Of a stretch of DNA of 64,000 nucleotides, positions 31,759 through 41,901 are shown piece by piece. Each line of letters starts with the position of its first letter. Position 1 is the stretch's first letter. Both the position numbers and the translations under genes were made by a program. The notes beneath the pieces were generated by a model that saw nothing but the letters and a program-made list of their open reading frames with translations, was not told the DNA's origin and did no database searches. The stretch is from Paenibacillus sp. GSMTC-2017 (GTDB taxonomy: Bacteria > Bacillota > Bacilli > Paenibacillales > Paenibacillaceae), in assembly GCF_016019935.1 (NCBI RefSeq), contig NZ_JAECMT010000006.1, forward strand, positions 153,367 to 217,366, given 5' to 3'.

Positions 31759-34700
31759 ATGAAAGAAATTTATCGTAAGAAGAAAAGGTTACAGAAGATT
31801 GCTGTTGCGTCAATGACGGTACTTCTGCTGTCAACGCCGTTTAACGGCATGTTCACAGCGGCTGCGGATGCAGGATCTAGTGTAAAGCTCAGAATTATGG
31901 AAACAACAGACATTCACACTAATCTGGTCCCTTACGATTATTACAAGGATGCTGTATCTCAAACGGTTGGATTTGCAAGAACGTCAAATCTGATTAAATC
32001 AGCTAGAGCAGAATCAAAGAACACTTTCCTTGTGGACAACGGAGACCTTATCCAAGGCACACCGCTAGGTACTTATAAGGCAGTTGTAGATCCTATCAAA
32101 GACAAAGAAGTTCATCCGGTCTATAAGGCCATGAATCAGCTTGGATACGATGCTGCAACACTTGGGAATCATGAATTTAACTATGGTTTAGACTATTTAG
32201 ATAATGCACTTAAAGGTTCTAATTTCCCTTATGTAACTGCAAACGTTTACATTGATGATAAGGATTCAAACCCTGATAACGACGTTAACCGCTTCGATCC
32301 GTATAAGATTATTTCTAAAAAAGTAGTAGATGAAGCAGGTCAAGAACAAACATTGAAGATTGGTGTTATCGGCTTTGTGCCTCCGCAAATTACGCAATGG
32401 GACAAGGCTTGGCTCGAAGGTAAAGTGATCACGAAGGATATTGTCGCCACTGCTACGAAATTTGTTCCCAAAATGGAAGCAGAAGGCGCAGATATCATTA
32501 TTGCTATGGCCCATACAGGCTTTAATGGCAGCACTGAAGCGAACACAAATGCTGAAGACGCTGTGCTCTTGCTGAGCAAAGTGCCAGGCATCGATGCAAT
32601 CACTTTCTCTCACACGCATAAGGTATTCCCTGCTGCTGACGAAAAAGCGCTTGATTCACTATTCAAGGATGCTACTGGTAAAGTATACCCGAGCGTAGAT
32701 AACGCTAAAGGTACGATCAATGGCGTGGCTGCTGTTCAAGCAGGATTTGGTGGAAGCCATTTAGGTATTATCGATTTGTCACTTGAAAAGCAGGATGGCA
32801 AATGGGTAGTTGCAAACTCCCAATCTTCTACGAAAGCTATTTATGATAGTGTAGCGAAAAAACCACTTGTTGAAATCGATCAAGCGATTGTAGATGCTGT
32901 GAAGGAAGATCACGAAGCAACGATTAAATACGCTAACAACGCTATCGGTACGACAACATCACCAATTCATAGCTACTTTGCACTCGTACAGGATGATCCT
33001 TCTATTCAGATCGTAACGAACGCTCAGAAATGGTATGTTGAAAATTATGTACAACAAAACTTACCACAATACAAGGATACACCAATTTTGTCTGTAGGGG
33101 CTCCATTCAAGGCGGGACGTAATGGTGTAGAAGAATTTACGGAGATTAAAGCGGGTCCTCTAGCCATTAAGAGTGCTGGCGATCTCTATCTCTATGACAA
33201 CACGTTAAAAGCGATTATGGTCAAAGGTTCTGTTGTGAAAGAATGGTTGGAGATGTCTGCGGGCAAATTCAATCAGATTGATCCGAGCAAAACAGATGAG
33301 CAAGCGCTGCTTAACCCTGCATTCCAAGTGTACAACTTCGACGTCATTGACGGCGTAAATTACCAAGTCGATGTTACTAAGCCAGCTAAATATAAAATTG
33401 ACGGTTCGATTAACGATGCTAACTCTAGCCGGATCATCAATCTAAACTACAAAGGCAAGGCAATTGATCCGAACCAAGACTTCATCATCATTACGAATAA
33501 CTACCGCGCAAGTGGTGGTGGAAACTTCCCAGGTGTTAAAGGCAGTAAATACATTATTGACGCACCGGACGAAAACCGCCAAATTTTAATGAACTACATT
33601 ACTGCTCATAAAGAAATTAATCCTTCGATTGATAACAACTGGTCGATTGCTCCGATCACTGGAGACGTAAATGTTACATTTATTTCATCTCCGAAAGGAG
33701 CAGAATATGCGAAGACAACTAACAACATTCACTACTTGGATAAAGTCGACGAAAAGGGCTTTGGCATCTTCTCACTCGATCTAAACAAGCAATTTACGGA
33801 TGTTCCAGCTACTCACTGGGCTAATCCGGCTATTACCGAATTAGTTGCCAAACAAATCGCAACAGGCAAAACGGAAACAACGTTTGAGCCGAGCAAAGAC
33901 ATTACACGCGCGGAATTTGCGACACTGCTTGTAAAAGCTTTGAAGTTGACTGCAAAAAATAAAAGCTCGTTCACAGATGTGCCTGCAACAGCATGGTATG
34001 CAGAGTTTGTTGCAGCAGCAAGTGAGAACGGTTTAGTAAACGGAGTTTCCAAAGGGAAATTTGCTCCGAACGAAAAAATTACACGCGAGCAAATGGCGGT
34101 AATGGCAAGCAATGCATTGAAGCTTAAAGCAGGCAAAGAAATTACGGCTGCAGCAGGCAAAACATTCCTTGATGATTCTCACATTAGCACATGGGCGAAA
34201 GCTGGCGTAAATCTTGCAGTTGACCGCGGAGTAATGAATGGACGCGGCGCAGACAAGTTCGTTCCTAAAGATTCCTCTACGCGCGCTGAGGCGGCAAAAG
34301 TTGTTTATACCCTTATTAACGGTATTTCGGTACAATTGCTCGGAATTAACGACTTCCATGGACAATTAGATTACAAAAAAGAGATTAAAGACGCTTCTGG
34401 CAAAGTTGTATCCTCTGTTGGTGGCGCGGAGTATTTAGCTGCTTACCTCAAGCAACGTGAAGCTTTGAATCCGAACACATTGCTTGTACATGCTGGCGAT
34501 GCGGTTGGCGCTAGCGCACCAGTATCCGCTTTGTTGCAAGACGAGCCGACTATCGATTTCTTAAACCGTGTTGGTTTCGATATTGCTACAGTAGGTAACC
34601 ATGAGTTTGACGCTGGCCGAGCAGAGGCGCTTCGTCTAATTAATGGTGGAAAAAATCCGAAATCAGGTAAAGATTTTGCAGGAGCGAATTTCCCTTATAT

Positions 34701-35829
34701 TGCTGCTAATGTAGTGGATGAAAACGGGAAAACGCTACTTGATGCTTACAAAGTAATTGAAATTGGCGGAGTTAAAGTCGGTTTCATCGGCGTTGTAACG
34801 AACTCGACGCCAAGCGTAGTAAAAGCTGATAGCATTAAAGGTTTGACCTTTGTTGAGCAAGCACCCGCAGTTAACAAAGCGGTAAAAGAATTGAAAGAAC
34901 AAGGCATCAGCACAATTGTTATTTTGGCACATGATCCGTTTGAAGGAAAAGCAGATGCTCCAACTGGTGAAGTTATTGATCTGGCAAACAATGTGGATGA
35001 TGAAGTAGATGTCATCTTTGCTGGACATAACCATGGTGGCTTAAACAAAATGATCGATGGCAAGTTAGTCATTGAAGCATTTTCTTATGGCACTGCATTC
35101 TCTGACGTTGATCTCGTTATTGACCGTGCGACACTTCAATTGACTTCTGTAAAAGGTGAAATCGTTGATGTTAAGCGCGAAGGGATTACACCAGACGCTG
35201 AAATTGCAGGAATGATCAAGTCCTATCAAGAGCTGAACGCTCCAGTTATGAACGCACCGGTTGGTAAAACTTCCGCTGCTATTTTACGTGCTACTAACGC
35301 TTCAGGCGAATCGGCACTCGGCAATTTGATTGCAGATGGCATGCGTGAAGCTATGCAATCGGACTTCGCATACATGAACTCAGGCGGCATACGTAATGAT
35401 CTTCCAGAAGGAAATGTAACTTACGGCAACGCGTTCTCTGTACAGCCTTTCGGTAACGTACTCGTTAAGATTACGCTAACTGGTGCACAGATGAAAGAGT
35501 TGATGAATCAACAATGGGCAGGTACAAGCCCGAAGATTGGTCAAATTTCCGGTTTCACCTATAAGTATGATGACAGCAAACCAGCGGGCCAAAAGATCAT
35601 TGAGATGAAGAAGGCTGATGGTACGGTACTAGACGATGCAGCTTCGTATACGATCGCCGTTAATGATTATATGGCATCAGGCGGTGACGGCTACTCGGTG
35701 CTTTTAAAAGGTACAGATCGTGTTGCTGGACCCGTTGACCTTGATGCGACAATCGCATACATCAAGGCAAAAAGTGCAGATGGATCGATCTCTGCGAAAA
35801 TCGAAGGTCGCTTCACGAAAGTAAACTAA
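31759..35829 (+). CDS. Double 5'-nucleotidase/cyclic phosphodiesterase with internal SLH domains
   Basis: 1356 residues from ATG 31759 (GAGAGG 12 nt upstream; ATG 31747 would lie against that site). Signal peptide about 1-38. First unit (40-660): metallophosphatase with ETTDIHTNL, VDNGDLIQG, LGNHEFNYG, SHTHKVF and a 5_nucleotid_C domain, CpdB-like. Residues about 678-855: three SLH domains (HWANPAIT.., AWYAEFVAAAS.., ISTWAKAGV..). Second unit (about 857-1356): NDFHGQLDY, HAGDAVGAS, VGNHEFDAG, AGHNHGG and a 5_nucleotid_C domain with NSGGIRNDLP and VNDYMASGGDGY, UshA/YfkN-like. Role: surface-held release of phosphate and nucleosides from nucleotides. YfkN of Bacillus also has two such units, but anchored at the C-terminus; SLH in the middle is unusual. 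Monocistronic. Confidence 0.92.
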   Translation: MKEIYRKKKRLQKIAVASMTVLLLSTPFNGMFTAAADAGSSVKLRIMETTDIHTNLVPYDYYKDAVSQTVGFARTSNLIKSARAESKNTFLVDNGDLIQGTPLGTYKAVVDPIKDKEVHPVYKAMNQLGYDAATLGNHEFNYGLDYLDNALKGSNFPYVTANVYIDDKDSNPDNDVNRFDPYKIISKKVVDEAGQEQTLKIGVIGFVPPQITQWDKAWLEGKVITKDIVATATKFVPKMEAEGADIIIAMAHTGFNGSTEANTNAEDAVLLLSKVPGIDAITFSHTHKVFPAADEKALDSLFKDATGKVYPSVDNAKGTINGVAAVQAGFGGSHLGIIDLSLEKQDGKWVVANSQSSTKAIYDSVAKKPLVEIDQAIVDAVKEDHEATIKYANNAIGTTTSPIHSYFALVQDDPSIQIVTNAQKWYVENYVQQNLPQYKDTPILSVGAPFKAGRNGVEEFTEIKAGPLAIKSAGDLYLYDNTLKAIMVKGSVVKEWLEMSAGKFNQIDPSKTDEQALLNPAFQVYNFDVIDGVNYQVDVTKPAKYKIDGSINDANSSRIINLNYKGKAIDPNQDFIIITNNYRASGGGNFPGVKGSKYIIDAPDENRQILMNYITAHKEINPSIDNNWSIAPITGDVNVTFISSPKGAEYAKTTNNIHYLDKVDEKGFGIFSLDLNKQFTDVPATHWANPAITELVAKQIATGKTETTFEPSKDITRAEFATLLVKALKLTAKNKSSFTDVPATAWYAEFVAAASENGLVNGVSKGKFAPNEKITREQMAVMASNALKLKAGKEITAAAGKTFLDDSHISTWAKAGVNLAVDRGVMNGRGADKFVPKDSSTRAEAAKVVYTLINGISVQLLGINDFHGQLDYKKEIKDASGKVVSSVGGAEYLAAYLKQREALNPNTLLVHAGDAVGASAPVSALLQDEPTIDFLNRVGFDIATVGNHEFDAGRAEALRLINGGKNPKSGKDFAGANFPYIAANVVDENGKTLLDAYKVIEIGGVKVGFIGVVTNSTPSVVKADSIKGLTFVEQAPAVNKAVKELKEQGISTIVILAHDPFEGKADAPTGEVIDLANNVDDEVDVIFAGHNHGGLNKMIDGKLVIEAFSYGTAFSDVDLVIDRATLQLTSVKGEIVDVKREGITPDAEIAGMIKSYQELNAPVMNAPVGKTSAAILRATNASGESALGNLIADGMREAMQSDFAYMNSGGIRNDLPEGNVTYGNAFSVQPFGNVLVKITLTGAQMKELMNQQWAGTSPKIGQISGFTYKYDDSKPAGQKIIEMKKADGTVLDDAASYTIAVNDYMASGGDGYSVLLKGTDRVAGPVDLDATIAYIKAKSADGSISAKIEGRFTKVN

Positions 35830-35858
35830 ACTAAACTAATTGTAGTTATATGATAAGC

Positions 35859-35890
35859 AGAAGAGCCGTTCCGATTGGGACGGTTCTTCT
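35859..35890 (+). terminator. Rho-independent terminator
   Basis: AGAAGAGCCGTTCC pairs with GGGACGGTTCTTCT, then GTATTCTCTTTT. Ends the nucleotidase transcript. Confidence 0.8.
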
Positions 35891-35994
35891 GTATTCTCTT
35901 TTATATAGTAGAGTGGCTCGATTATTGATAGTAGCGAATCTGAACGATTGGCATGGCTAGATGCAATTCGAGCCTTTGATTCCGTTAGAGTTAT

Positions 35995-36175
35995 GAGAGG
36001 ACAGGGGATCCGCTATTAGTAATATTGAAGCACTTTAACATTTTCCGAGGACATCAGATCCGTTATTTTAGAAAAATGGCTGCTTATTAGATATTTTTTT
36101 ATAAATAAGAGATCCTATGTCCTCGAAGGTGTAATTTTGCCGTATTTCTAGCTAATTAGCGGAACCAGTGTCCTC
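35995..36175. repeat. Four related 20-25 bp repeats in nested inverted order
   Basis: Pattern GAGGACA..GGATCCGCTATT occurs as 35995-36019 and 36047-36070 (direct) and, inverted, as 36102-36125 and 36156-36175. The outer pair and the inner pair are each complementary, so the 180-bp block could fold as one long interrupted hairpin. The rest of 35891-36251 shows no gene. Confidence 0.6.
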
Positions 36176-36251
36176 TTGGAGGACGACTATTTTTGGGACA
36201 TGTTGGTTTCATAGCAAACTACACAAATTACCCGTTTTAGTCGCTCATCCC

Positions 36252-37637
36252 TTACCGCCAACCCTTTTCCTGATACTCACCAGGCGGCATACCGTAATGG
36301 CCTTTGAAGACGTAGGAGAAATGTTTGACGCTCACATAACCAACCTTTTCGGCAACGTCATAAACCTTTTCAGTCGGCCTCTTCCGCAATAACTCAGCCG
36401 CATGTTCCATTCGTACCCGTGTTAGAAACTTAATGTATGATTCATCGGTTTGCTGGTGGAACAAGCTGCTTAAATAGCCAGAGGACATCTTCATTTTCTC
36501 TGCAATTGAGGCGAGGCTAATTGGTTCAGCAAAGTGGATATGGATATATTCCTTCACTTTAGTGATCGTTTCATGCTCCGCTTTTTTAGTAGAATGATGA
36601 GGATATATGGTCATTGCCATAAAATCCGAATGTGCGGCGTTTTTGTTGTAACGAACATTAGCTTGGTTGTCAGCCTTTTCGTCGCTAACCTTGTCGTTGT
36701 CAGACTCGAAGCAGAGAAGTGACGGAGCCGCTTTTAGCATCCTGCTTTTTAGTAATTTATCAGCTCGCAGATAGGAACTATTTAATTGAAGCAAATCAAT
36801 CTCCGATGTGCCGACAGCACCCCATAAGTGTAGGCCAGTCATTTTCCGAATAGCATCCGATAGTTGACGAAACAGGAGCTGACAACGGTGCAATACATCA
36901 AATTTATTTTCTCCCGGAATAAGAATAACGGATCTTTGCTCATTATCGATAAATAGAACGGGGCCGGGATTTAAAGGAATTAATTCAGATGCTGTCTGAT
37001 GCAGGATATAACGAAATAACGCCTGATCCGTTTTGGACAAGTTTCGCCCAAGCAGTTCGTCAACATCAAGGTCAACGATCATTATGGCACCTTCAGCCTC
37101 TATTAAGCTGATCTTCAGCCGATGCAAAATAGGATAAAGTACTTTAATTTCAATATTGTTGTCTAGGACGATTGCTCGCAACGCATTTCTAGCGACTTGT
37201 CCACGGGACTCCTCTGATAATGAAACGAGTGACTGGTAAGCGGTTTGCTCCACTTGCTCTACTGAAAGTTCAGAAGCGATAGTGTCTAACACAGCTACTA
37301 ATTCCTCTCGTACGAGCGGCTTGAGCAAATAGTCGTGTACACCGTAGTGCATAGCCTCTTTTGCCAAAGAAAACTCATCATATCCCGAAACGATGATCAT
37401 CCTTGGCCTAGGATGTCTACGAGATAGTTCACGTGCTAGTTCAATGCCCGTCATAACGGGCATCTTAATATCGGTCATAATTAGATCGAAGGATGCCCCA
37501 CCATCGATTAATTCCAATGCTTCCCGTCCATCTGCTGCTTCTCCCGTACATATCCATTCATTATGAAGCGCGCTCAAATTCGACCTTATATATTGCCGCG
37601 TTAATGGCTCGTCATCAACGATCAACAGCTTATACAT
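36252..37637 (-). CDS. AraC-type response regulator (YesN-like)
   Basis: 461 residues from ATG 37637-37635 with AAGGAGA upstream; a longer frame runs into the kinase gene and is rejected. Receiver domain 1-120 with DDE (8-10), phospho-acceptor D56 (MTDIKMP) and switch Lys in YLLKPL. A middle linker domain (about 130-350) is typical of this group. Two AraC helix-turn-helix motifs lie at the C-terminus (SLASIAEKMKMSSGYLSSLF and VYDVAEKVGYVSVKHFSYVF, ending PGEYQEKG). Known role: activates sugar uptake and glycosidase genes in response to the partner kinase. It overlaps the kinase gene by 8 nt and is divergent from the importer operon it probably controls. Confidence 0.93.
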   Translation of the reverse strand: MYKLLIVDDEPLTRQYIRSNLSALHNEWICTGEAADGREALELIDGGASFDLIMTDIKMPVMTGIELARELSRRHPRPRMIIVSGYDEFSLAKEAMHYGVHDYLLKPLVREELVAVLDTIASELSVEQVEQTAYQSLVSLSEESRGQVARNALRAIVLDNNIEIKVLYPILHRLKISLIEAEGAIMIVDLDVDELLGRNLSKTDQALFRYILHQTASELIPLNPGPVLFIDNEQRSVILIPGENKFDVLHRCQLLFRQLSDAIRKMTGLHLWGAVGTSEIDLLQLNSSYLRADKLLKSRMLKAAPSLLCFESDNDKVSDEKADNQANVRYNKNAAHSDFMAMTIYPHHSTKKAEHETITKVKEYIHIHFAEPISLASIAEKMKMSSGYLSSLFHQQTDESYIKFLTRVRMEHAAELLRKRPTEKVYDVAEKVGYVSVKHFSYVFKGHYGMPPGEYQEKGWR

Positions 37638-39432
37638 GGCTAGTCTCCTTTGCTGTAGAATACGGAATAGAAATAACGACAGTTGTTCCTTCATAAAGCA
37701 TACTTTTTATGTTTAGCCCATACTCAGTACCGTATTTAACCTGCAATCTTTTGTTCACATTAACTAATCCGATGCCTGTATGAGTGCGATCAAGACTACC
37801 CGTTTCTTCTAGCTGCTCTACCTTTTGTTGCAGATAGTGAAGAGTGTCCGAATCCATTCCAGGACCATCGTCATTTACTTCGATCAATATGCAATCAGGT
37901 TTTAGATGAGTAGTAACCGTAATTGTCGTTTTGCCCTTTTTCAGCTCACAGCCATGTACAACGGCATTTTCTACTAGAGGTTGGAGTAATAGGGCCGGGA
38001 TAGTCAGACTGAGTAACTCCGGATGGATCGTGATGCTGTAATCAAGACGACCTTCAAACCGACTACTTTGAATAGCTAAGTAAGCATGGAGTAGTTCAAC
38101 TTCTTTCTGAAGAGGCATTTCCTTGTTCCACTGGGACATTCCTCTAAGTATGCTGCTGAGTGCATGGATGTGGTCGATCGCTTTATCCTGTTTGCCCGAT
38201 TGCATGGATAAGCTTATTAAGTTTAATGTGTTAAAAATAAAATGTGGACGAATTTGGCTGAACAACGCATTAATCTGCGCTTCCTGCTGAAGTAGCTTTG
38301 ATTCGTATACTTCCTTCACAAGAACGGTGTTCTCGCGTAACATCTCACCAATCCGGCCAACAAGCCGATTAAACGCCGCACCCAAATAACCGATTTCATC
38401 TCTCCGATTGCTGTGGAACGTGATGTCTAGCTTCCCCATCTCTACATCCTTCATTAACTTGACGATTGCAAGCAAAGGCTTCAAAAATTGACGAATGAAA
38501 ATAACAAGCAATAGGATCGCTAACAAGGCGGATGCGATAGACAATAAGGATGTTTGATTTCGCGTATGAATAGCTTCTCTGTTCATTTCCGTCACAGAAC
38601 TAATGGCAACAATTGTCCAAGCCACCCTTGGGATAGATGTTACGTTTAGAAGATAGCCATCTTCCACTTCACCATCCGTATGAAGTACAGCAAGAGCCGT
38701 TTCTTTAAACGTATCGTTAGAGGAATAGATGAAGTTATTCTGATCGTCCAAAATAAATAATCCACCATCGTGCCCCATTTGTGCCCTCTCAACAATTTCA
38801 ACTATTCCTTTGTAGTTTGCATCGGCTTTGATTACACCCAAAATTCTTCCTGTATTCGTTATGCTTCTTAATTGTTTAACGACAGAAAATATCTGTATAT
38901 TGCCGCTAGTTGTAAACTCGTTTTCGCTTGCAGGAACGAGAATATAATCCTGTGAAGTTAGTGCTTTCTTATACCAGTCGTAATCTTCCATCTCTTCATT
39001 AGGAATAAGTTTAGTAGGAAGTCGTGCGCTCGAATAAATGGCATCGGTTACGATCGAGACACGAAGGATATCCTCACGTGGAAATATCATCATTTCATCA
39101 AGGAATGTTTCCATAAGTCTACGTTTCTCTAATTGGGCCAGCTCTGTGTCAGCAGTCTGCTCCTCCAGAGCATGCATAATATGTGCGTTGCGGTAAGGGA
39201 ATAGGGTTAGTCTGTAGAGGTCATCGAGATAGGTATCGATATTTAAAGATATTTGCTCAATAATTTGCTGAACCTTATCAGAGGATTGTCTGTGAAAGTC
39301 ACGAGTATATTGCGTATAGGATAAATAAGATTCAAAAAAGACAGAGCCAAGAAGTAGCAATCCGGTCATCGTGATGAGCTTTATTTTAATGCTCCATTCA
39401 CGGTAGCTTTTGAAGGGGAGGAAAGATTTCAT
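37630..39432 (-). CDS. Sensor histidine kinase (YesM-like)
   Basis: 600 residues, AGAGGAG upstream. TM1 about 18-40, an extracytoplasmic dCache-like sensor domain (about 45-285), TM2 about 288-312, HAMP (MKDVEMGKLDITFHS), then the His_kinase domain with phospho-acceptor H397 in QIRPHFIFNTLN and a HATPase with LVENAVVHG and NDDGPGMD. This LytS/YesM class pairs with AraC-type regulators and senses sugars, often with help of the binding protein of the adjacent importer. Co-transcribed with the regulator. Confidence 0.93.
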   Translation of the reverse strand: MKSFLPFKSYREWSIKIKLITMTGLLLLGSVFFESYLSYTQYTRDFHRQSSDKVQQIIEQISLNIDTYLDDLYRLTLFPYRNAHIMHALEEQTADTELAQLEKRRLMETFLDEMMIFPREDILRVSIVTDAIYSSARLPTKLIPNEEMEDYDWYKKALTSQDYILVPASENEFTTSGNIQIFSVVKQLRSITNTGRILGVIKADANYKGIVEIVERAQMGHDGGLFILDDQNNFIYSSNDTFKETALAVLHTDGEVEDGYLLNVTSIPRVAWTIVAISSVTEMNREAIHTRNQTSLLSIASALLAILLLVIFIRQFLKPLLAIVKLMKDVEMGKLDITFHSNRRDEIGYLGAAFNRLVGRIGEMLRENTVLVKEVYESKLLQQEAQINALFSQIRPHFIFNTLNLISLSMQSGKQDKAIDHIHALSSILRGMSQWNKEMPLQKEVELLHAYLAIQSSRFEGRLDYSITIHPELLSLTIPALLLQPLVENAVVHGCELKKGKTTITVTTHLKPDCILIEVNDDGPGMDSDTLHYLQQKVEQLEETGSLDRTHTGIGLVNVNKRLQVKYGTEYGLNIKSMLYEGTTVVISIPYSTAKETSHV

Positions 39433-39467
39433 CGCATTCTCCTCTCAAGCATGTATCTTTTCTGTTT

Positions 39468-39484
39468 CCTATATTGTATAGGAT
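39468..39484. promoter_or_regulatory. Short perfect inverted repeat in the divergent kinase/importer spacer
   Basis: TCCTATA-TTG-TATAGGA. It lies 36 nt before the kinase gene and 130 nt before the importer operon; may be a regulator site or part of the minus-strand promoter. Confidence 0.3.
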
Positions 39485-39615
39485 AGTCCTGCATATTATT
39501 AAAGGAGATATGAAAAATTCGTACCTTTATCACTAAAAACAGGTATTCCGCGAGCGGGGTTATATCCATAGTCTAAATCTGTAGCGGAAATCTATCCTCA
39601 AGAGGAGGAACGCCA

Positions 39616-40977
39616 ATGATCCGAAGCAAAGTGATTTGGTTTATGAGTGTATTGCTCATCCTTACACTGATCGCGGCATGTAGTTCGAATGGGAACAAGC
39701 CGAGTAATTCTGAAAGCGTTTCATCACCAAATCCATCGCCGACTGAAACAGTGAAACCGACTGCAACAGCAAAGCCGCAGGCAAAAGTAACGCTGAAGTT
39801 TTTTACAGGCAAGGTGGAGACGGTAGATCTGATGAATGAATTGATAGAAAAATTTGAAGCAGCAAACCCGGAGATTAACGTGGAACAGGAATATCAGAAG
39901 GATGCAAGCAACGTCATTAAAGTGAAATTTGCCTCTGGAGACATTCCAGACATTACGACGGTTTATTCTCAGGATTACGTTGATCAGGGCAAATATTTGG
40001 ACCTATCTAATGAAGCATTCTGGTCCCGCGTTTTGCCTGCCATTAAGGAATTAAATACAGACATTAAGACAGGTAAGCAATTCCGAGCAGCAACGAATGT
40101 AACGATGGCGGGCATTTTTTATAATAAACGGGTATTCGAGGAACTTGGATTAAAGGAAGCTCATACGTGGGCGGAGTTTAAAAGCAATCTGCAAACGATT
40201 AAAGATAAAAAGCCTGATATGACACCTATGTTCATAGCGGGCAAAGATTCATGGACGCTTGGCCATCTCATTGAATTTATGGCTCATGGTGTGACTAAAC
40301 AGCAATTTGGTGTAACGGAAGCACGTACAGCATTTATTAATAACGATGCTAGCAAGTTGCAGTTCGATGCCGCTGGTGGCGGAATCGATACGTTCGGAGG
40401 AAGGCTACTTGAGCTTAAGGAAGCTGGACTAATCAACAATGATGCACTAACAGCCACTTATGATAATCAGAAGGAAGCATTCGTAACCGGTAAGTCAGCT
40501 TTATTTAGCCAAGGGATGTGGGTACTTGGAGATTTGCTTAAGTTAAATCCACATATCGGAACGAATATCGGCTTCTCTCCATTTCCAGCTATCGTAGACG
40601 GAACAAAACCTGTAACACTTTCTGCTGAGGATTCCGTTTATGCCATTACGTCAGAATCTAAACATCCAGATGAAGCGAAGAAGTTTCTTGAGTTTCTGTT
40701 CGAGCCAGACAACTTAAAGCAATATAGTGAGTTTTTGAAATCACCACCAGCGTTTACGGATGTTAGTGCGGATTGGGGACCACTTAAGAATCAAGCTGCG
40801 GCAGCGCTGAAATCAGGGGTGAATATTGCATTTACCGATACGCCGTCTGGTTTCTCAGGTGATGATGCTGGTCGGATGGTGCAGGAACTGCTTGCTGGCA
40901 AATATAAGAGCTCAAGTGAATTTGCCTCGGCCTATAAAGCCGCGTGGGATAAAGCATGGGGTGCAACGAATAAATAG
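39616..40977 (+). CDS. Sugar-binding lipoprotein of an ABC importer (probable alpha-glucan oligosaccharides)
   Basis: 453 residues, AAGAGGAGG upstream. Lipobox LIAAC (Cys22), followed by a Ser/Pro/Thr/Lys linker, then a family 1 binding-protein fold (VTLKFFTGKVETVDLMNELIEKFEAANPEI, DIPDITTVYSQDY, GIFYNKRVFEELGL, LSAEDSVYAIT). Binds substrate at the outer membrane face. Clustered with two permeases and a cytoplasmic GH66 enzyme, so the ligand is probably cyclic or linear isomaltooligosaccharide. No ATPase is in the cluster, so a shared MsmX-type ATPase is expected. Confidence 0.9.
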   Translation: MIRSKVIWFMSVLLILTLIAACSSNGNKPSNSESVSSPNPSPTETVKPTATAKPQAKVTLKFFTGKVETVDLMNELIEKFEAANPEINVEQEYQKDASNVIKVKFASGDIPDITTVYSQDYVDQGKYLDLSNEAFWSRVLPAIKELNTDIKTGKQFRAATNVTMAGIFYNKRVFEELGLKEAHTWAEFKSNLQTIKDKKPDMTPMFIAGKDSWTLGHLIEFMAHGVTKQQFGVTEARTAFINNDASKLQFDAAGGGIDTFGGRLLELKEAGLINNDALTATYDNQKEAFVTGKSALFSQGMWVLGDLLKLNPHIGTNIGFSPFPAIVDGTKPVTLSAEDSVYAITSESKHPDEAKKFLEFLFEPDNLKQYSEFLKSPPAFTDVSADWGPLKNQAAAALKSGVNIAFTDTPSGFSGDDAGRMVQELLAGKYKSSSEFASAYKAAWDKAWGATNK

Positions 40978-41003
40978 CGAAGAAGCGGTAGGAGAGAGAA
41001 ACG

Positions 41004-41888
41004 ATGCGCATCATTTTCCGAAAAGTGTGGGGCAATTTGCATCATTTCATGGCGATACCAGCTATTCTGCTGTTTGGTTTGTTTTTCCTCTATCCGTTAG
41101 TGCAGGGCGTTGGCATCAGCTTAACGGATTCAAATGGCATATCGGCACCCAATTTTGTCGGGCTACAAAACTTTGTTGATTTTTTTAATGATGATCGAGC
41201 ACGCAATGACGTACTCATCACTGTCTACTTTGCTTTAGGTAGCGCACCACTCCTAAATCTACTTGGACTCATGTATGCGTTGTTGCTCGATCGGAAGCTC
41301 GCAGGCAGGGGAATCGTTAGAGCAATTGTTTATTTGCCAGCCGTTATTAGCCCACTCATTATGGGGTATATCTGGTACTTCATTCTACAACCAGATCGAG
41401 GATACTTGGCTCATGTCCTGAATAGTGTAGGGCTTGGATTTCTCGATGTAAATTGGCTGGGGGAGAGTTCTTCGGCACTTGTTGTGTTAATCGTCGTCAA
41501 TGTTTGGCAGTATGTCGGTATGACGATGATCGTATATTTGGCGGGACTTCAAAGTATCCCACCTGATCTGTATGAAGCAGCAACTATTGATGGAGCGGGC
41601 AGATGGACTTCACTACGGTATGTAACTCTGCCCCTTCTGTATCCATCAATCAAAATCAATGTCGTCACGAACATTATCGGTTCCTTATCTGTCTTCGAGA
41701 TCATCGTCGCACTGACGGATGGAGGGCCGGGTTATGCCACGGAGTCGCTCAGTATCTATATTTTGCGAATGCTATATGGCAGCTTCACAGGTTACTCTAC
41801 AGCAGTCGCTCTTATACTCTTCGTCATCATTTTGATTCCCGTTGTATTATTTTTGCGATTCACTCGCAAGTCTGAATATGAGCTTTGA
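41004..41888 (+). CDS. ABC sugar permease (MalF type)
   Basis: 294 residues, six membrane helices. The EAA loop reads YEAATIDGAGRWTSLRYVTLPLL. Opening segment HHFMAIPAILLFGLFFLYPLVQG is typical of CUT1 first permeases. Lies 26 nt after the binding protein. Predicted partner of the next permease. Confidence 0.92.
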   Translation: MRIIFRKVWGNLHHFMAIPAILLFGLFFLYPLVQGVGISLTDSNGISAPNFVGLQNFVDFFNDDRARNDVLITVYFALGSAPLLNLLGLMYALLLDRKLAGRGIVRAIVYLPAVISPLIMGYIWYFILQPDRGYLAHVLNSVGLGFLDVNWLGESSSALVVLIVVNVWQYVGMTMIVYLAGLQSIPPDLYEAATIDGAGRWTSLRYVTLPLLYPSIKINVVTNIIGSLSVFEIIVALTDGGPGYATESLSIYILRMLYGSFTGYSTAVALILFVIILIPVVLFLRFTRKSEYEL

Positions 41889-41901
41889 GAGGGCAGACGC
41901 T

